Source: Dactylorhiza incarnata (Eukaryota; Streptophyta; Magnoliopsida; Asparagales; Orchidaceae). From it: a stretch of 64,000 bases of DNA. The position numbers were made by a program, and so were the translations under genes. Shown piece by piece: positions 34,015-44,701 of this stretch (position 1 is the stretch's first letter; every line of letters starts with the position of its first letter). The notes below the pieces were generated by a model. It saw only the letters and a list, made by a program, of their open reading frames with translations. It did no database searches and was not told the DNA's origin. Location of the stretch: NCBI GenBank assembly GCA_033032865.1, contig JAWHQI010000019.1, positions 14,550,001 to 14,614,000 on the forward strand, given 5' to 3'.

Positions 34015-35557
34015 TGAAGGAGAGTTTAGTTCTTAAGTCACTCTTTTTAGGTTATTTCAAAAATAGTGATATATATAAATATGTGTAAAACAGAGTGAGT
34101 TATAAAACTAATTGATTATCACAGATTTTCATCACAGCTGATAAAAGAATTAAAAGCATAAATAAGCAAGCAGAAGACACAAAGAGCTATAGTAGTTCCC
34201 CAATCAACCTGGGTACATCTACTCTTCTACCCACTGGTAGGAATTCACTAGGATTTTTGATAAGGTGTCCTAGCACCAATGAGCTTTTGATAAGGTGCCC
34301 AAAAACCAAGCAGGATTTTTTGATCAGGTGTCTTGCCACCAATGGGTAAACTTTGGAAGGGAGTTTTAACCCTTTACAAGATGGGGTAAGAAGGAGAAAA
34401 GATATATTGTTCTTCTCTTTGCTGAGAAGACTCTTGATGTTCCTGATGGGTTGTTGAGATTGGATCTTTGATGATGTTGAAGAGCTCCCCCTGTCTGATT
34501 GAATTGATGACAGTTTGTGGACGCTTCTTCTCTTGAATGAAATAACTCTTTTTCTTCTTATGCAGTTTGATCCTGAGCAAATGATATAGTTTGGTGTCTC
34601 AGGATGAAGATGATCTACAAAAAGGAGTTAGCAAAAAGAAGATAAATAATATATTAGATCTACTTCTTCTTTTTGCTTCTCTGTTTTTCTCTTCCTAGTT
34701 CTTCCTGTTCTCTTCTACTTTGTTATATGTTTTTGTTCTATCTTGTTTTCTTCTCTGCTCTTCTCTTTGTATATATTCTGGAGAAAACTTCTGGGCTGAT
34801 TTGAATTCTTGCCCGACAAGGAAGGATATAATATCTCTTTAATTTCCTAGATTCCTCTAGCAGACAAATTGCCGTCTTTAGCTTATCTGCAACGGCTATA
34901 TTATTTAATGCTGCAACGGCTATAATATTAATATATAAAGGCAGCAATATATCGCAATATATAAATAGAGATGATTAAAATATTGCTTTAATCAGATATA
35001 AGAATATTAGTCGAACTGAGAATATCAATTAATAAAGTTGGGAGAAATTCGTCGAGCTCAGCTTCAAGTTCGCGATCTGAACATTTAATTCATCGTTCTG
35101 AGCTTCTGCTGAATATTTGTCGAACGCAAACTTGAGTTCGTCGAATGAAACTTGTCGTTGACCGCTGAGACGGGGTCTGTTCGTCGACCACTGAGACAAT
35201 CTGTTCGTCGACCGCTGAACCGGGATCTGTTCGTCGACCGCTGAGACAATCTGTTCATCGACCGCTGAACCGCTGAGACGGGATCGTCGACCGCTGAGAT
35301 ATATGGACTTCGTCGAGCGCAGAATGAACATCTTTTGTTGAGCGCAGAGCGCCATTCGTCGAACGCAGATAGCCGTTCGTCGAACGCAGAGAACATATAT
35401 AATTTTTATCTTTCTCTTATTTTCTCAGCCTATTAATTATATATATTTTCAGCCTTCTATCTTAATAGGATTTGATCTAAGTTATAAGATGTGTTATGAT
35501 AGAAACTTAGACATTTAAAGATGGATCCTAACTCAAATCAAAACTAATGTTCCAACA
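34015..35557 (-). repeat. Element F LTR 2 (right, 5' LTR)
   Basis: 1543 bp, colinear with LTR 1, ending GTTCCAACA on the plus strand. It includes the CGTCGACCGCTGAGAC array (35050-35395). Small indels separate it from LTR 1. Downstream, at 35558, the sequence enters the accessory gene region. Confidence 0.9.
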
Positions 35558-36333
35558 CTTTCCTTTGGCCAGTTTTGGGAAGAAGTTGAAGGACACGAAA
35601 AGCAAGACCCTCATCAAGTGGAGTGCAAAAGGAAAGAGTGTGAAGGTGTCTACTGACCTCCCTTTGTGGGGTGGGAAGCTGACATGTCATTCTTCCACGA
35701 TCACCTCCGCTCACTACGAAAAATACTGTGCCCGGGAGGCATATGATTTGGACACCAACATGCTCCCTGACATTGGCACGTAGGTGAGCGCTAGGAGTAC
35801 GGTCTTGAATCATCACATGGGGCGATTTCTTCGAAGAGCCCTGAAAGAAAATGAATAGTTACAAGAGAAATTGCATGTAAGTTTTCCTTACCTGCGATCA
35901 TCCTTCTCCTTTGATCGCGCGACCTAATTATCTTCCTTCTCTGCATCGCTTAAAGAAAGAAGCTTATCATGCGGACAACACAGATTTTCAAAATGCCATG
36001 ATCCATCATGTGAAAGAAACATCTGAAATGACTATCACTGAACTTCATGTTCGCGGCTGTCTTACTGAAGAATCAAAAGGAATAACGTTGGCCGATCTCT
36101 TTCTTGACGCGGCCACATTGATAGACGAACTGTCAATTACCAAAAATGAGGTCGGGGGCGAAGAAGATGTTAAGATCGACGGGGACACAGATAAAGAGAG
36201 TGGGAGCCGATTTGTTGAAGGTGATGATCTCATCTCTGCCGCGACCTCAAGCTTAGGATCGAGAATTCCAGAAAGTTCAGAGGAATCTTCTGAAGGGACC
36301 AACTCTTTGTCATCTGAGGAGCGGTCTCCCTAG
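35558..36333 (+). pseudogene. Partial accessory gene, 3' exons, unknown function
   Basis: The frame FGKKLKDTKSKTLIKWSAKG... (to 35783) lies left of a consensus donor GTAAGTTTT (35878) and an AG acceptor near 35950. A second exon runs to 36333. It encodes KEAYHADNTDFQNAMIHHVK, GITLADLFLDAATLIDELSI and an acidic Ser/Glu-rich end (SSEESSEGTNSLSSEERSP). The 5' part was removed where F ends at 35557. The architecture (helical part, acidic tail) resembles the gene that follows at 36363. Stops at 35781-35783 and near 35857 suggest decay. It probably belongs to the Tat element whose pol lies on the opposite strand. Function unknown. Confidence 0.45.
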
Positions 36334-37108
36334 TCCTCAGACTCGCTTCCTTCTTAACAACTATGTGCGGTGATGGTGATGCGGAAGGCCGAGCCAAATG
36401 TGTGTTTACGTTCTGCGACCACTCGTTCTTCACCTGCTCGCTTAGAGAGAGCGAGTACCATTCTGTTGTGGCAAACTACGTCTCGTCGGCATTCTCTGTT
36501 GGCTGCCCGATGAAGACCAAGGCCATCAACGACCACCACACGGATGAGCTCGCCATCTCCGTGGCCCACTTCGATGTGGACCCGCGGCTTCCTCTCTGGT
36601 CGGGTACTCGCTCGCTCCCCTTTTTCCTTTCTCGCATTTGCCTAGGATTTCTTTCTAACTACTTTCCGCGAATCCACCAGTTGTTGAAGTATTACAATTT
36701 GATCCTGGGCTAGATGACCCCTAACTCGATCGCGGTCATGGTGGGGTTAGTGTGCTACTTGCAAGAAGAACGGATCGAGTTCAGTTGCCGGTCTTTCGCA
36801 AGCTATTCTCTTTCCGGGTGAACAAGGATGGAACTGCCTCTTCGCGAGCCAGCACGCTAAGGTCTACGAGACAGTCAATAAAAGCCACTACTCGACGCAG
36901 AAGTTCATGCTCATGAAGGGGCCCATTTGCAACGTCCCCTTCTTGCCCATCCGGTGGGACGAGCCCACCTACCGTCCCCCCCCCCCCCCCCCGGCCCCCG
37001 CGCTCGGCGGACTCGAGGCTGAGCTCTTCAAGTACATGTCAACCAACTTCGAGGTTGCTTACCTCCGAAGAAATGTGGACTCGCTACTCCCCGTGCCGCC
37101 CATGGCAG

Positions 37109-37177
37109 GTTCGGCTCGCTTTGGCTTCCTAACTTATTCTGCCATTTCTTTTTTTGACTTTGATCGTTCTTTCGCAG
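37109..37177 (+). other. Predicted intron, accessory gene
   Basis: Begins GTTCGGCTC after CATGGCAG and ends CTTTCGCAG, with a T-rich stretch before the acceptor. It is 69 bp, so the reading frame stays open with or without it, which weakens the call. Confidence 0.5.
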
Positions 37178-37863
37178 GAGAGCGAGATCTTTTGGTCAAC
37201 CTCCCTCACACGAAGGACGCGACTATCTCCTCCGGCCTTCATCTCACTTCGGTCACTGCCGATGCCTGCCACGAGACCCCCAGCACCTCCGCCACTTCCA
37301 AGAAATGACCCGCACCCACGAGTCGTGGGTCATCCCTTCTGCCTCCACCCCCATTGAAGAAATGGCCCTCGACCCTCGCTAAGGGGAAAGGGCCCGCCGA
37401 AAGCCGGACCAGGGCTGAAACCCCAGTGGACCCACCCATCGACAAGGTTATCGAGGAGGTCACCGAGGTGGCCATCGGAGTGCCGACCTCACCTGCACTA
37501 GCGAGCCACCAAAATTTCTGTCTCGGCAATAGACACCGAGATGAGGCTGGCATGCCCCTGTTGGATTGGGACTCGGAGTCCAACTGGGTTTTAGTCTCCA
37601 CCCTTCTCCCCTCCTTGGTGGAGCAGGAGACCATCAAAGGGCAAGCCTTTGGCTTGTCCTTTGGTCTCTACGGTCGAGAGGATGTTGTTGACTTCGACGT
37701 CCTCACCTCCCTGGTGCTCGCGTATGAGAGCGCGCGAGCTCAGCTTCGCGGGATGGAGCTCGCCCTTATGGATGGCCTCCGCTGCCTCCAGGAGGAACTC
37801 GCCAACCTAAAGGAAAAACAAGTGTTCTTCGAGGGCCTCATCGAGAGTATAAAGGATGTGATG

Positions 37864-37931
37864 GTAAGTTTGTCGAGAACTCGCTTACTACCTTTCACAA
37901 TGTTCTTCCTTAACCCACTCACCTTTTGTAG
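37864..37931 (+). other. Predicted intron, accessory gene
   Basis: The donor GTAAGT matches the plant consensus exactly and the acceptor is CCTTTTGTAG. Removal (68 bp) joins ...KDVM to DPKTASQLLIRQTELEKEVV in one frame running to the stop at 38252. Without removal the frame ends early at 37977. This is strong evidence for splicing. Confidence 0.7.
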
Positions 37932-38252
37932 GACCCTAAGACTGCGAGCCAGCTTCTCATCCGCCAGACGGAGCTAGAGAAGGAGGTTGTCGTGCTAAAG
38001 GCTCAGAACCAGGAGCTTGTCTGGGCCGCCCTTCCTCCAGCTCCTCGCACCCCCAGGACCTTAAGGAACATGAAGTGTGCGGAGGAGGAGTTGCTGCGGG
38101 ACAATGCAATCCGGGTGGTGAGGCACATTTTTAGAACCCTAAAGGGAGCTGGGCTTCTTTCTGCCAAAGCGGAGGAGCTCACAGTCAAGGAGGTCGTCGC
38201 AGATTTGTTCGAGCTGATTCCACCCAGCGAAGATAGCGAGGGCGAGAAGTAA

Positions 38253-39079
38253 GCTGATGAGTCTTGAATGATGTTAATTTTTCTAATTCGAATTTTCTTT
38301 TTGTAAGGCGAGAATCGCCACCCCTTTTGTGTAAACCATTTTTGGGAATGAAATGAGAGATATTTTTCCTGTCTAAGTTCCTTTTATCTTCTTCTTTTGT
38401 TTTTCTTGTTGCCACTCGCTTACGTGCTCGTGCCACGATGACACGCATCACGTGTGCACCTGCGCTTTTCTCAGATGCTCGCTGACTCGCGCACATGCCT
38501 ACTCGCACACTTGTGCACTCACATACTGGCATGCGCCCCAAGCGCATCAGTGTTTTGCTCGAGCACTCGCGTACTTGTGCCTCTCCTGGGCGTGTAGCCT
38601 TGGTGTTGTCCTGGGTAATGGTCAAATCCAGTCCACCCTACTCGCAGGCCTTGTCCATGGGACTTGCCCAAATTCCTCTTTTACATCCTTTCCGATAGGT
38701 TCTCACCTGGGTAATCTCACTGAGCGGAAGTCCATTTTGGTCGGCTCATTTGCATATGCTGACATAGAGTCCTGCCACGATATTTCTGCCTCTTTTCTGA
38801 TGAGTTCTCACCTAGGTGCTCTCGCCCAGCGAGTGCCCACTTTGGTTGGCCCACTGGCAAATCCTGGCAACTAGAGCCTCTTCTTGGATTTTTTTCCTTG
38901 CCGACGGGATAACTTACGACCCTGCCAGCTAGGTGAGAGCCTGATCGGGGGACGCGTTTGAGACGATCCAACTCATCAACTTTCACTTGCCTCCCCCATC
39001 CAGGAATCAATCCAGCTCATCGTCTTGTGAGAGACAGGCAACGGAGTTGACCTGGGGAAGTTGAGAGCTTCCAGAGACA
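38253..39079. other. Non-coding spacer between accessory gene and tandem repeats
   Basis: No gene supported. Positions 38400-38590 are rich in CACTCGC/GCACTCG-type short words. Between 38600 and 38880 there are loosely repeated ~120-bp units around TCTCACCTGGGTAATCTCAC. It is probably the 3' untranslated part of the Tat element. Confidence 0.5.
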
Positions 39080-39830
39080 TTGCCAGCCTCTCCGAAGATC
39101 AACCTGACGCTACCGGCTAATGAGAGCCCGACAGCGGAGTCGATTCGGGGCACTCCAACACCATATTGCTACCTTGCCAGCCTCTCCAGAGATCAACCTG
39201 ACCCGACCGGCTAATGAGATCCCGGCAGCGAAATCAATCTGGTTTAATCCAGCACCATGTTGCTACCTTTCCAACCTCTCTGGAGATCAACCTGATCCCA
39301 CCGGCTAATGAGAGCCTGACAGTGGAATCGATCCAGGGCACTCCAGCAACATATCATTACCTTGCTATCCTCTCCGGAGATCAACCTGACCCCACCGGCT
39401 AATGAGAGCCCAGCAGCGGAATCGATCCAGGGCACTCCAGCACCATGTCGTTACCTTGCCACCCTCTCCGGAGATCAACCTGACCCCACCAGCTAATGAG
39501 AGCCTGACAGCAAAATCGATCTAGGGCACTCTAGCACCATGCCGTTACCTTGCCAGCCTCTTCGGAGATCAACCTGACCCCACCGGCTAATGAGAGCCCG
39601 ACAGCGGAATCGATCTAGGGCACTCCAGCACCATGTCGTTACCTTATCAGCCTCTACGGAGATCAACATGACCCACCGACTAATGAGAGCCCGACAGCGC
39701 AATCGATCTGGGGCACTCTAGCACCATGTTGTTACCTTGCCAGCCACTCCAAAGATCAACCTGACCTCACTGGCTAATAAGAGCCCGACAGCGGAATTGA
39801 TCCAGGGCACTCTGGCACCTCAAGATATCC
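39080..39830. repeat. ~90-bp tandem repeats downstream of Tat integrase (G)
   Basis: About eight units, each containing GAGATCAACCTGACC, CCGGCTAATGAGAGCC, CGACAGCGGAATCGAT and GGGCACTCCAGCACCATG. Unit starts (GAGATCAACCTGAC) recur at about 39191, 39281, 39379, 39470, 39568 and 39659. Units differ by several substitutions. Tandem repeats between integrase and the 3' LTR are a known feature of Tat/Ogre elements. Related arrays follow the integrases of H and I. Confidence 0.92.
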
Positions 39831-41190
39831 TGCTCGGGTAAAACATCAGGAAAGATAATAATTTTTAATCTTAATAATTCAATCATGTAAACTCTGGGGT
39901 AGAAGCGCTTCAAATCATCCCCGCTCCATGTTTGGCTGAGGGGTACCCCGTCCACATCCCGGAGGTGATACCCCCGTGACTTGAGCGCTTCTTTTACAAC
40001 ATATGGACCTTCCCAATTGGGATTGAACTTTCCCAGCGTGGCTCCCCTTCCGGCCGCATCAACCTTCTTCAGGACAAAGTCCCCTTTCTCAAACTGTTTG
40101 ACCCGAATATGCTTGTCAAAGTACTGGGCCATTCGCCGCTTAACCTCCTCCTGTCGGACGGTGTCCAAGTTCTGGAGCTCTTCCACCAAATCCAAAGATA
40201 GTCTATGTTCTACCTAGTTCTCCATTCGCCATTATTCATCTCCTTCCATCTGGCATCACCACCCTGGGTGATTTTACCTCAAACTCTATGGGAAGTATGG
40301 CCACAAACCCATGGAAAAGCTTGAACGGGGACTCCCCGGTGGCCTTGCTTGGTGTAGTTCTCAGGGCCCATAGGACCGAGGGCAGCTGTTCTACCCAGCT
40401 ACCACTCAGGTTCTCGACCTTCTTTTTTAGTAAGTTCACGATCACCTTGTTCGCGTCCTCCACCTGCCTATTGCTCCTTGGATGATGGACCGATGCAAGT
40501 CGATACCCAATTGGGTGCAGAAGCTAACAAATTAATCACTGGCAAACTGCGACCCGTTGTCCGTTATGATGGCTAGCGGGAGCCCATGCCGACAAATTGT
40601 CTCCCCCCATCTGAAATTATTTATTACCAGGGGGTCACCTTGGCCAGCGCTTTCACCTACAACCACTTGGAGAAATAGTCGATCAGAACTAGCAGGAACT
40701 TCCTCTAACCACTGGCCTGAGGAAATGGTCCTACCAAGTCCAATCCCCATATTGCGAATGTCGACCGAGCTGTGATGGTCCGAAGCCTCTGGGCCGGAAG
40801 TAGTTGGAGGGGAGCATATAACTCGCACTTGGAACACTTCTTTGCAAACACCGCCCCACCCTTGCTAAGGGTAGGACAAAAGTATCCTTGCCTCAACAGC
40901 ATTCCTTCCAGGGTCCGGCTCCCCGAGTGTCTACCGCATTCTCCAGAGTGGATCTCTTCCACGACCATTGGGGACTCCTCCGACACATATTGGGCTAGGA
41001 GACCCGAGTGGGTCTTCCAGTATAGTCCACCTGTATGTAAGGAGTAGTATGCCGACTTATACCTGAGCCGTCGCTTATTTGCATCTCCTTCTGGGGACTC
41101 CCCCGAGGTCAGAAAGGTTATGAAGGGGTCCATCCACGATGCCCGCTTATCTATCTCCATCGATTCCCCTTCCTTGATGGATGGTCGGAA
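39767..41190 (-). pseudogene. Tat-type integrase of element G
   Basis: Minus strand. The N-terminal zinc region is EIHSGECGRHSGSRTLEGML with KKCSKCELYAP. Core sequence TFAIWGLDLVGPFPQASG follows. The catalytic region is broken over frames: second Asp in LPLAIITDNGSQFASD (40532-40837 frame) and Glu region ANKVIVNLLKKKVENLSG (40236-40463). The C-terminal part RRMAQYFDKHIRVKQFEKGD ... KFNPNWEGPYVVKEALKS ends in LKRFYPRV and reads on, without the usual stop, into the tandem repeats at 39830. At least three frame changes. This copy is dead. Confidence 0.88.
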
Positions 41191-41289
41191 GAGCTCCTAC
41201 ACCGTCCCTCCTGCCCTGGGACCGAACATAGCCAGGAGGTTTGTCGGGATGCTCTCCTCTCTCCGCACATGCTGGTTAGAAAAGGTGCG

Positions 41290-41700
41290 GAACTACCCGA
41301 CCAGTCCCTTGACCTTCTCCAGATACCGCTGGAGAGTTGGTTCTTTTGCCTCGAATTCCCCCTTGACCTGGCAAGACACCACCATGGTGTCCATCGAGAC
41401 CTCCACGTCTTGAACCCCCAACTCCCGGGTCAGTCGCATGCCTAGTTTTACCGCCTCGTACTCAGCCTGGTTGTTGGTGAGTGGGAAATGTATACTAATT
41501 GCTTGCTCGATCCTCGTTCCCTGGGGGCTCACCAGGATGACTCCTCCTCCAAAGGAGTGCTTCCCTGATGTACCTTCAACTACATATTCCATGCCACCAG
41601 GCGGGGTGGTTCAGGCTCCTCCACCTCGGTTACATAGTCTTCAATGAAGTCCGTCACTGCTTGCCCCTTTATTGACAACCTAGGCATAAATGAGATGGCA
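41290..41700 (-). pseudogene. Second (archaeal-type) RNase H domain of element G
   Basis: Minus strand: MEYVVEGTSGKHSFGGGVIL, TNNQAEYEAVKLGMRLTREL, DVEVSMDTMVVSCQVKGEFE. This is the additional RNase H that Tat elements carry between RNase H and integrase. The first catalytic Asp (normally YVDG) is Glu here, while the Glu in QAEYEA and Asp in SMDT remain. Confidence 0.85.
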
Positions 41701-41811
41701 AACTAGCTCAGCTCTACGAACCATTTGACTAGCCTTACGGAGTACCCCCTCCATGATGTTGCAAAGGGGGTGGCAAGTCACAACCTTGATAGAATGCCCT
41801 TGGAAATAAGG

Positions 41812-42969
41812 TCAGAGCTTCGGGGCCGACACCACTAATGCAAAGGCCAACTTCTCTAGGATGGGGTACCTGAGCTCCGTCTTTCTTAGTACTCGGCTAA
41901 CGTAATAGATCAGGAGCAGCCTTTTCCCTTCTTCCCGGACCAGCATGGAGCTTACCGCTTCGCATCCTACCCCTAAGTACAGGGATAGATCCACTCCTTG
42001 CCTTGGTCCCTGGAGAAACGGAGCCTGAGTTAGTTGCCTCTTCAACGCTTGGAATTCCTCCTAAGACTCTGAGGTCCACTCAAACTTCCGGTTCCCCCGT
42101 AGCACCTTGAAAAAGGACGCGCACTTCTCACCCGCCTTGGAAAGAAACCTACTTAGCCCGACCAACTTCCCGGTGAGGCGCTAGACCTCCTTCGCGTTCC
42201 CTGGCGATGCTAACTCCAAGATCTCCTTAAGTATGTCAGGGTTAGGCTCCACCCCGGCCGGGGTGAGCAAGTGGCCTAAGAATTTCACCCGGCTTGCCCC
42301 GAAGACACACTTTTGGGGGTGTAGCTTCATCTTAAGCTTTTGTAAGGTCCCAAGAGTTTCTTCAAGGTCCCGAAGATTAGACTCGAGGTCCCGGATTTTT
42401 ATCATGAGATCATCTACATATACTTCAAGGTTCCTTCCCTTCTTCTCTCTGAAGACCCAATCCATCATCTGCTGGTACGTTACCCCTGCATTTTTTAGCC
42501 CAAAGGGCATCATATTGTAGCAATAACACTCATCCCCAGTGATGAAGGAGAAGTCCTTAACATCGGTGGGTGCATGCGGATCTGGTGGTAACCTGAAAAA
42601 AGTATCTAAGAAACTCATTAGAGAAAAATCGACGGATGAGTCAACCAGCGCGTCGATTTGAGGCAACGAGTAACAATCTTTAGGGCACGATTTATTGAGC
42701 AAAGAGAAATCTACACACATCCTCCACATGTCATCCCCTTTCTTTACCATTACCACATTGGAGATCCAGCCTGGGTATTGGATCTCCGATACAAAACCTG
42801 CCTTGAGGAGCTTGTTCACTTCTTCCCGGATGGGTCCCTCCAGCTTGTCCACGATGGACCACTTCTTCCAACGGATGGGGCAAGTGTTGGGGTCGAGGTT
42901 GAGGCAATGACAGGCCACATCCGTGTCAATCTCGTGCATCTCTGCCGCACTCCAAGCGAAGATGTCCAC
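41812..42969 (-). pseudogene. Tat-type reverse transcriptase and first RNase H of element G
   Basis: Frame 42181-42969: EEVNKLLKAGFVSEIQYPGW, VVMVKKGDDMWRMCVDFSLL, NKSCPKDCYSLPQIDALVDS, MMPFGLKNAGVTYQQMMDWV and the active site LEVYVDDLMIK (intact). The first catalytic region reads SFLDTFFRLPPDPHAP, diverged and probably short of residues after the Asp. The thumb/connection KCVFGASRVKFLGHLLTPAG follows. Frame 41812-42045 continues with RNase H: LYLGVGCEAVSSMLVREEGK, YYVSRVLRKTELRYPILEKL. A stop at 42181-42183 and a frameshift separate the two. Confidence 0.9.
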
Positions 42970-43411
42970 ATTTTCCTGGACGCAGGATCTTCTTTTGCAC
43001 CTCGGGGCTGAGCTCCCCGCTGATCTTCACATTTTCTATCACTCCCGACTGGGAAGTGACCTTGAGCTCTACGACCTCATCCACAGCCTCCAACTTGGAT
43101 CGCTTCCCCCAGTCACTCTCCTTCCTTTCGCCGCAAGCAAGCGCTTCGGCCCTTCCTTCCTCCATCCTCTCCTCCCGAACGTCCAGCAACTCCTCCCCCT
43201 CTTGCCTGGGCTTCCCCTTCTTCTCCCCTTCTCTCCTCCGCCTCCTCCATCTTTTCCGCCCTGGGTCATCCAATGACCCCTTCCACTTCCTCTTGCCTCT
43301 CCATCTCATAGTCCATCCCCTCTGCCTCGTCTTGTTAGGTGGTGTTGACTGCGGTGACGTAGCACTACCTTGCTACTTTAGGGTCACCCCTCACCTAGAC
43401 CTGGACTCCAC

Positions 43412-43783
43412 CTACATTGAGCTTGAGACACTGGTGGAAAGTGAAGGGGATGCATCAGAATGCACTGATGAGGGGTCGTCCAAAGATGGCGTTGTTGCTG
43501 CCCAGAGAGTCCACAATGATGAACCGGTAGTTATAGGACCGCCCCCTAGGATGACATGGAACCACTCTCCTCCTTCCACTTCCTTTCTCTCCCCCGAGAA
43601 TCCGAACAAAGGGCCATCCGAGGATAGCACTGTCCTCGCCTCCACCTTCATCTCATCAAATGCCTTCTTAAAGATAAAATTGACCAAGCTCCCGTTGTCC
43701 ATGAGGATCTGGGAGATGGTGAAGTTCTCGATAGCTGTCTGGATAACCAGGGCATCGCGAAACGAGTCCTTATGACCCGGCAT
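43412..43783 (-). pseudogene. Tat-type protease of element G
   Basis: Minus strand: KDSFRDALVIQTAIENFTIS then QILMDNGSLVNFIFKKAFDE, the aspartic protease active site with DNG in place of the usual DTG, followed by GPLFGFSGE and WFHVILGGG. Between here and RT (42970-43411) the frame is Lys/Arg/Glu-rich linker with stops. The enzyme would cut Gag-Pol. Confidence 0.8.
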
Positions 43784-43799
43784 ATGCTTCTAAGAGAAG

Positions 43800-44680
43800 G
43801 TGATCTTTTTCTCTAAAGGTGGGGCTTGAGATGTCAAAGCCACGCTCCGACTGTACATGGCATGGAGGCTCGCCTTTCAGGTCGCCTCTATAACCACACC
43901 CCCATGGATCACTCTGATCCCCCTCGGGTCCCTACATCGACCCGATCCTCGCACCCTTCTTCTTCCTCCTCTCAGGGTAGAACCTCCTCAATCCTCACTG
44001 GCCACTACTGCTGCTGCGCCGGCACTCTAGCCTCTCTCATCTACAGAAACTCCGGGCAGGTGGTTGTCCCGTGTCCATCCTTCTGGTAGAAGTCGACCTC
44101 CGCGACACTATTTCTTCTCGTTCAATGTAGTCGCGAAGAGTCGACAATTGAAGGTGTTTGATAGGGGCCCGAGGGAGACCATATCCTCGAACCACTACAG
44201 GTATGGGATGGGGTCATCCTTACCAGTGTAGTACATCATGTTCGGCTCCCTGAACCCTCCGGGACTGGTGTCGAGAGCACCAACTCACAAAACGGGATTC
44301 CCCCACCTGCTCGGCTCACCCCACAAGCTCCCTGATTGGGCCCGCAGTCGCCAGAACGGTGTTCACTGGAAAAGTGCTTGCCGGAGCAGTGCTCGTCGGG
44401 CTCGCCCTCGCCGGGCTCGCCCTCGCCGGGCTCAAAAACAGCTCTCGTCCAGTGAGGTCTTGCCCTGGCTCCTCGCAAGACACTTCCTTACCTGCTCTCT
44501 GCCCTGGGGCATTCTTGCCTACCCCCGACAGCTGGACGACCTGAGGTGTTGGAGCCACGAACTCGCTTCGCGCCATGGCGAAGGAGAGGTTGATAGTCTA
44601 GAGAACCTCCCTGCGGAGATCTACCAGCATCTTTGTTGTCACTGGCGGACCAGGTGGTGACAAATAACCGAGGCCGCCCT
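43800..44680 (-). pseudogene. Decayed Tat-type gag of element G
   Basis: On the minus strand a start-proximal frame begins MARSEFVAPTPQVVQLSG (from 44576) and runs through a short repeat encoding PARASPARASP. Further on (about 44100-44235) come MMYYTGKDDPIPYL, a stop, then WFEDMVSLGPL and CRLFATTLNEKK, a gag core fragment. Next is VDFYQKDGHGTTTCPEF, similar to the HGH..C part of Tat nucleocapsid. Most of the core between these is missing. Gag would form the particle; this one is a remnant. Confidence 0.6.
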
Positions 44681-44683
44681 CTC

Positions 44684-44701
44684 GCTCACCCTCTCCGACC
44701 A
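44684..44701 (-). other. Possible primer binding site of element G
   Basis: Minus-strand TGGTCGGAGAGGGTGAGC follows directly after an LTR-like end (GGTAACA). It starts TGG as required for a tRNA CCA end, but I cannot assign the tRNA. Confidence 0.35.

Larger units (their letters stand above)
31079..35557 (-). mobile_element. Element F: copia-like, partial internal + LTR + internal + LTR
   Basis: Two LTRs of about 1545 bp (31142-32688 and 34015-35557) run in the same direction. Both are preceded on the plus strand by the same primer-site sequence (31079-31141 and 33938-34014), so each LTR carries a 5'-type junction on its internal side. The left LTR thus serves as 3' LTR of the 32689-34014 interior and as 5' LTR of a second, truncated interior. 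This tandem layout is expected from unequal recombination between LTRs or copies. The interior is only 1.3 kb, gag-only. Confidence 0.85.
36363..38252 (+). pseudogene. Spliced accessory gene of a Tat element (putative gypsy-type transposon protein)
   Basis: At least three exons in plus orientation, opposite to the G pol. The first part reads ISVAHFDVDPRLPLWS, then LLKYYNLILG-stop-MTPNSIAVMVGLVC. This resembles the plant 'putative gypsy type transposon' domain, with TAG in place of Gln. Then KFMLMKGPICNVPFLPIRWD and a Pro run coded by a C tract (36970-36992). Introns with GT...AG ends are visible at 37109-37177 (69 bp) and 37864-37931 (68 bp, donor GTAAGT). Joining over the second gives one frame with a coiled-coil-like segment and the acidic end LFELIPPSEDSEGEK. 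A TGA at 37306-37308 breaks exon 3. A further intron near 36604-36680 is likely but its ends are unclear. Antisense genes downstream of integrase are known in some Tat elements. Confidence 0.6.

Noticed and set aside
36970..36992. C-tract-encoded proline run as a functional poly-proline motif
   Set aside because: A homopolymer tract prone to slippage in a decayed gene; no further support.
40557..43775. Long plus-strand open frames across element G pol
   Set aside because: Shadows of the minus-strand Tat polyprotein; translations lack recognisable motifs.
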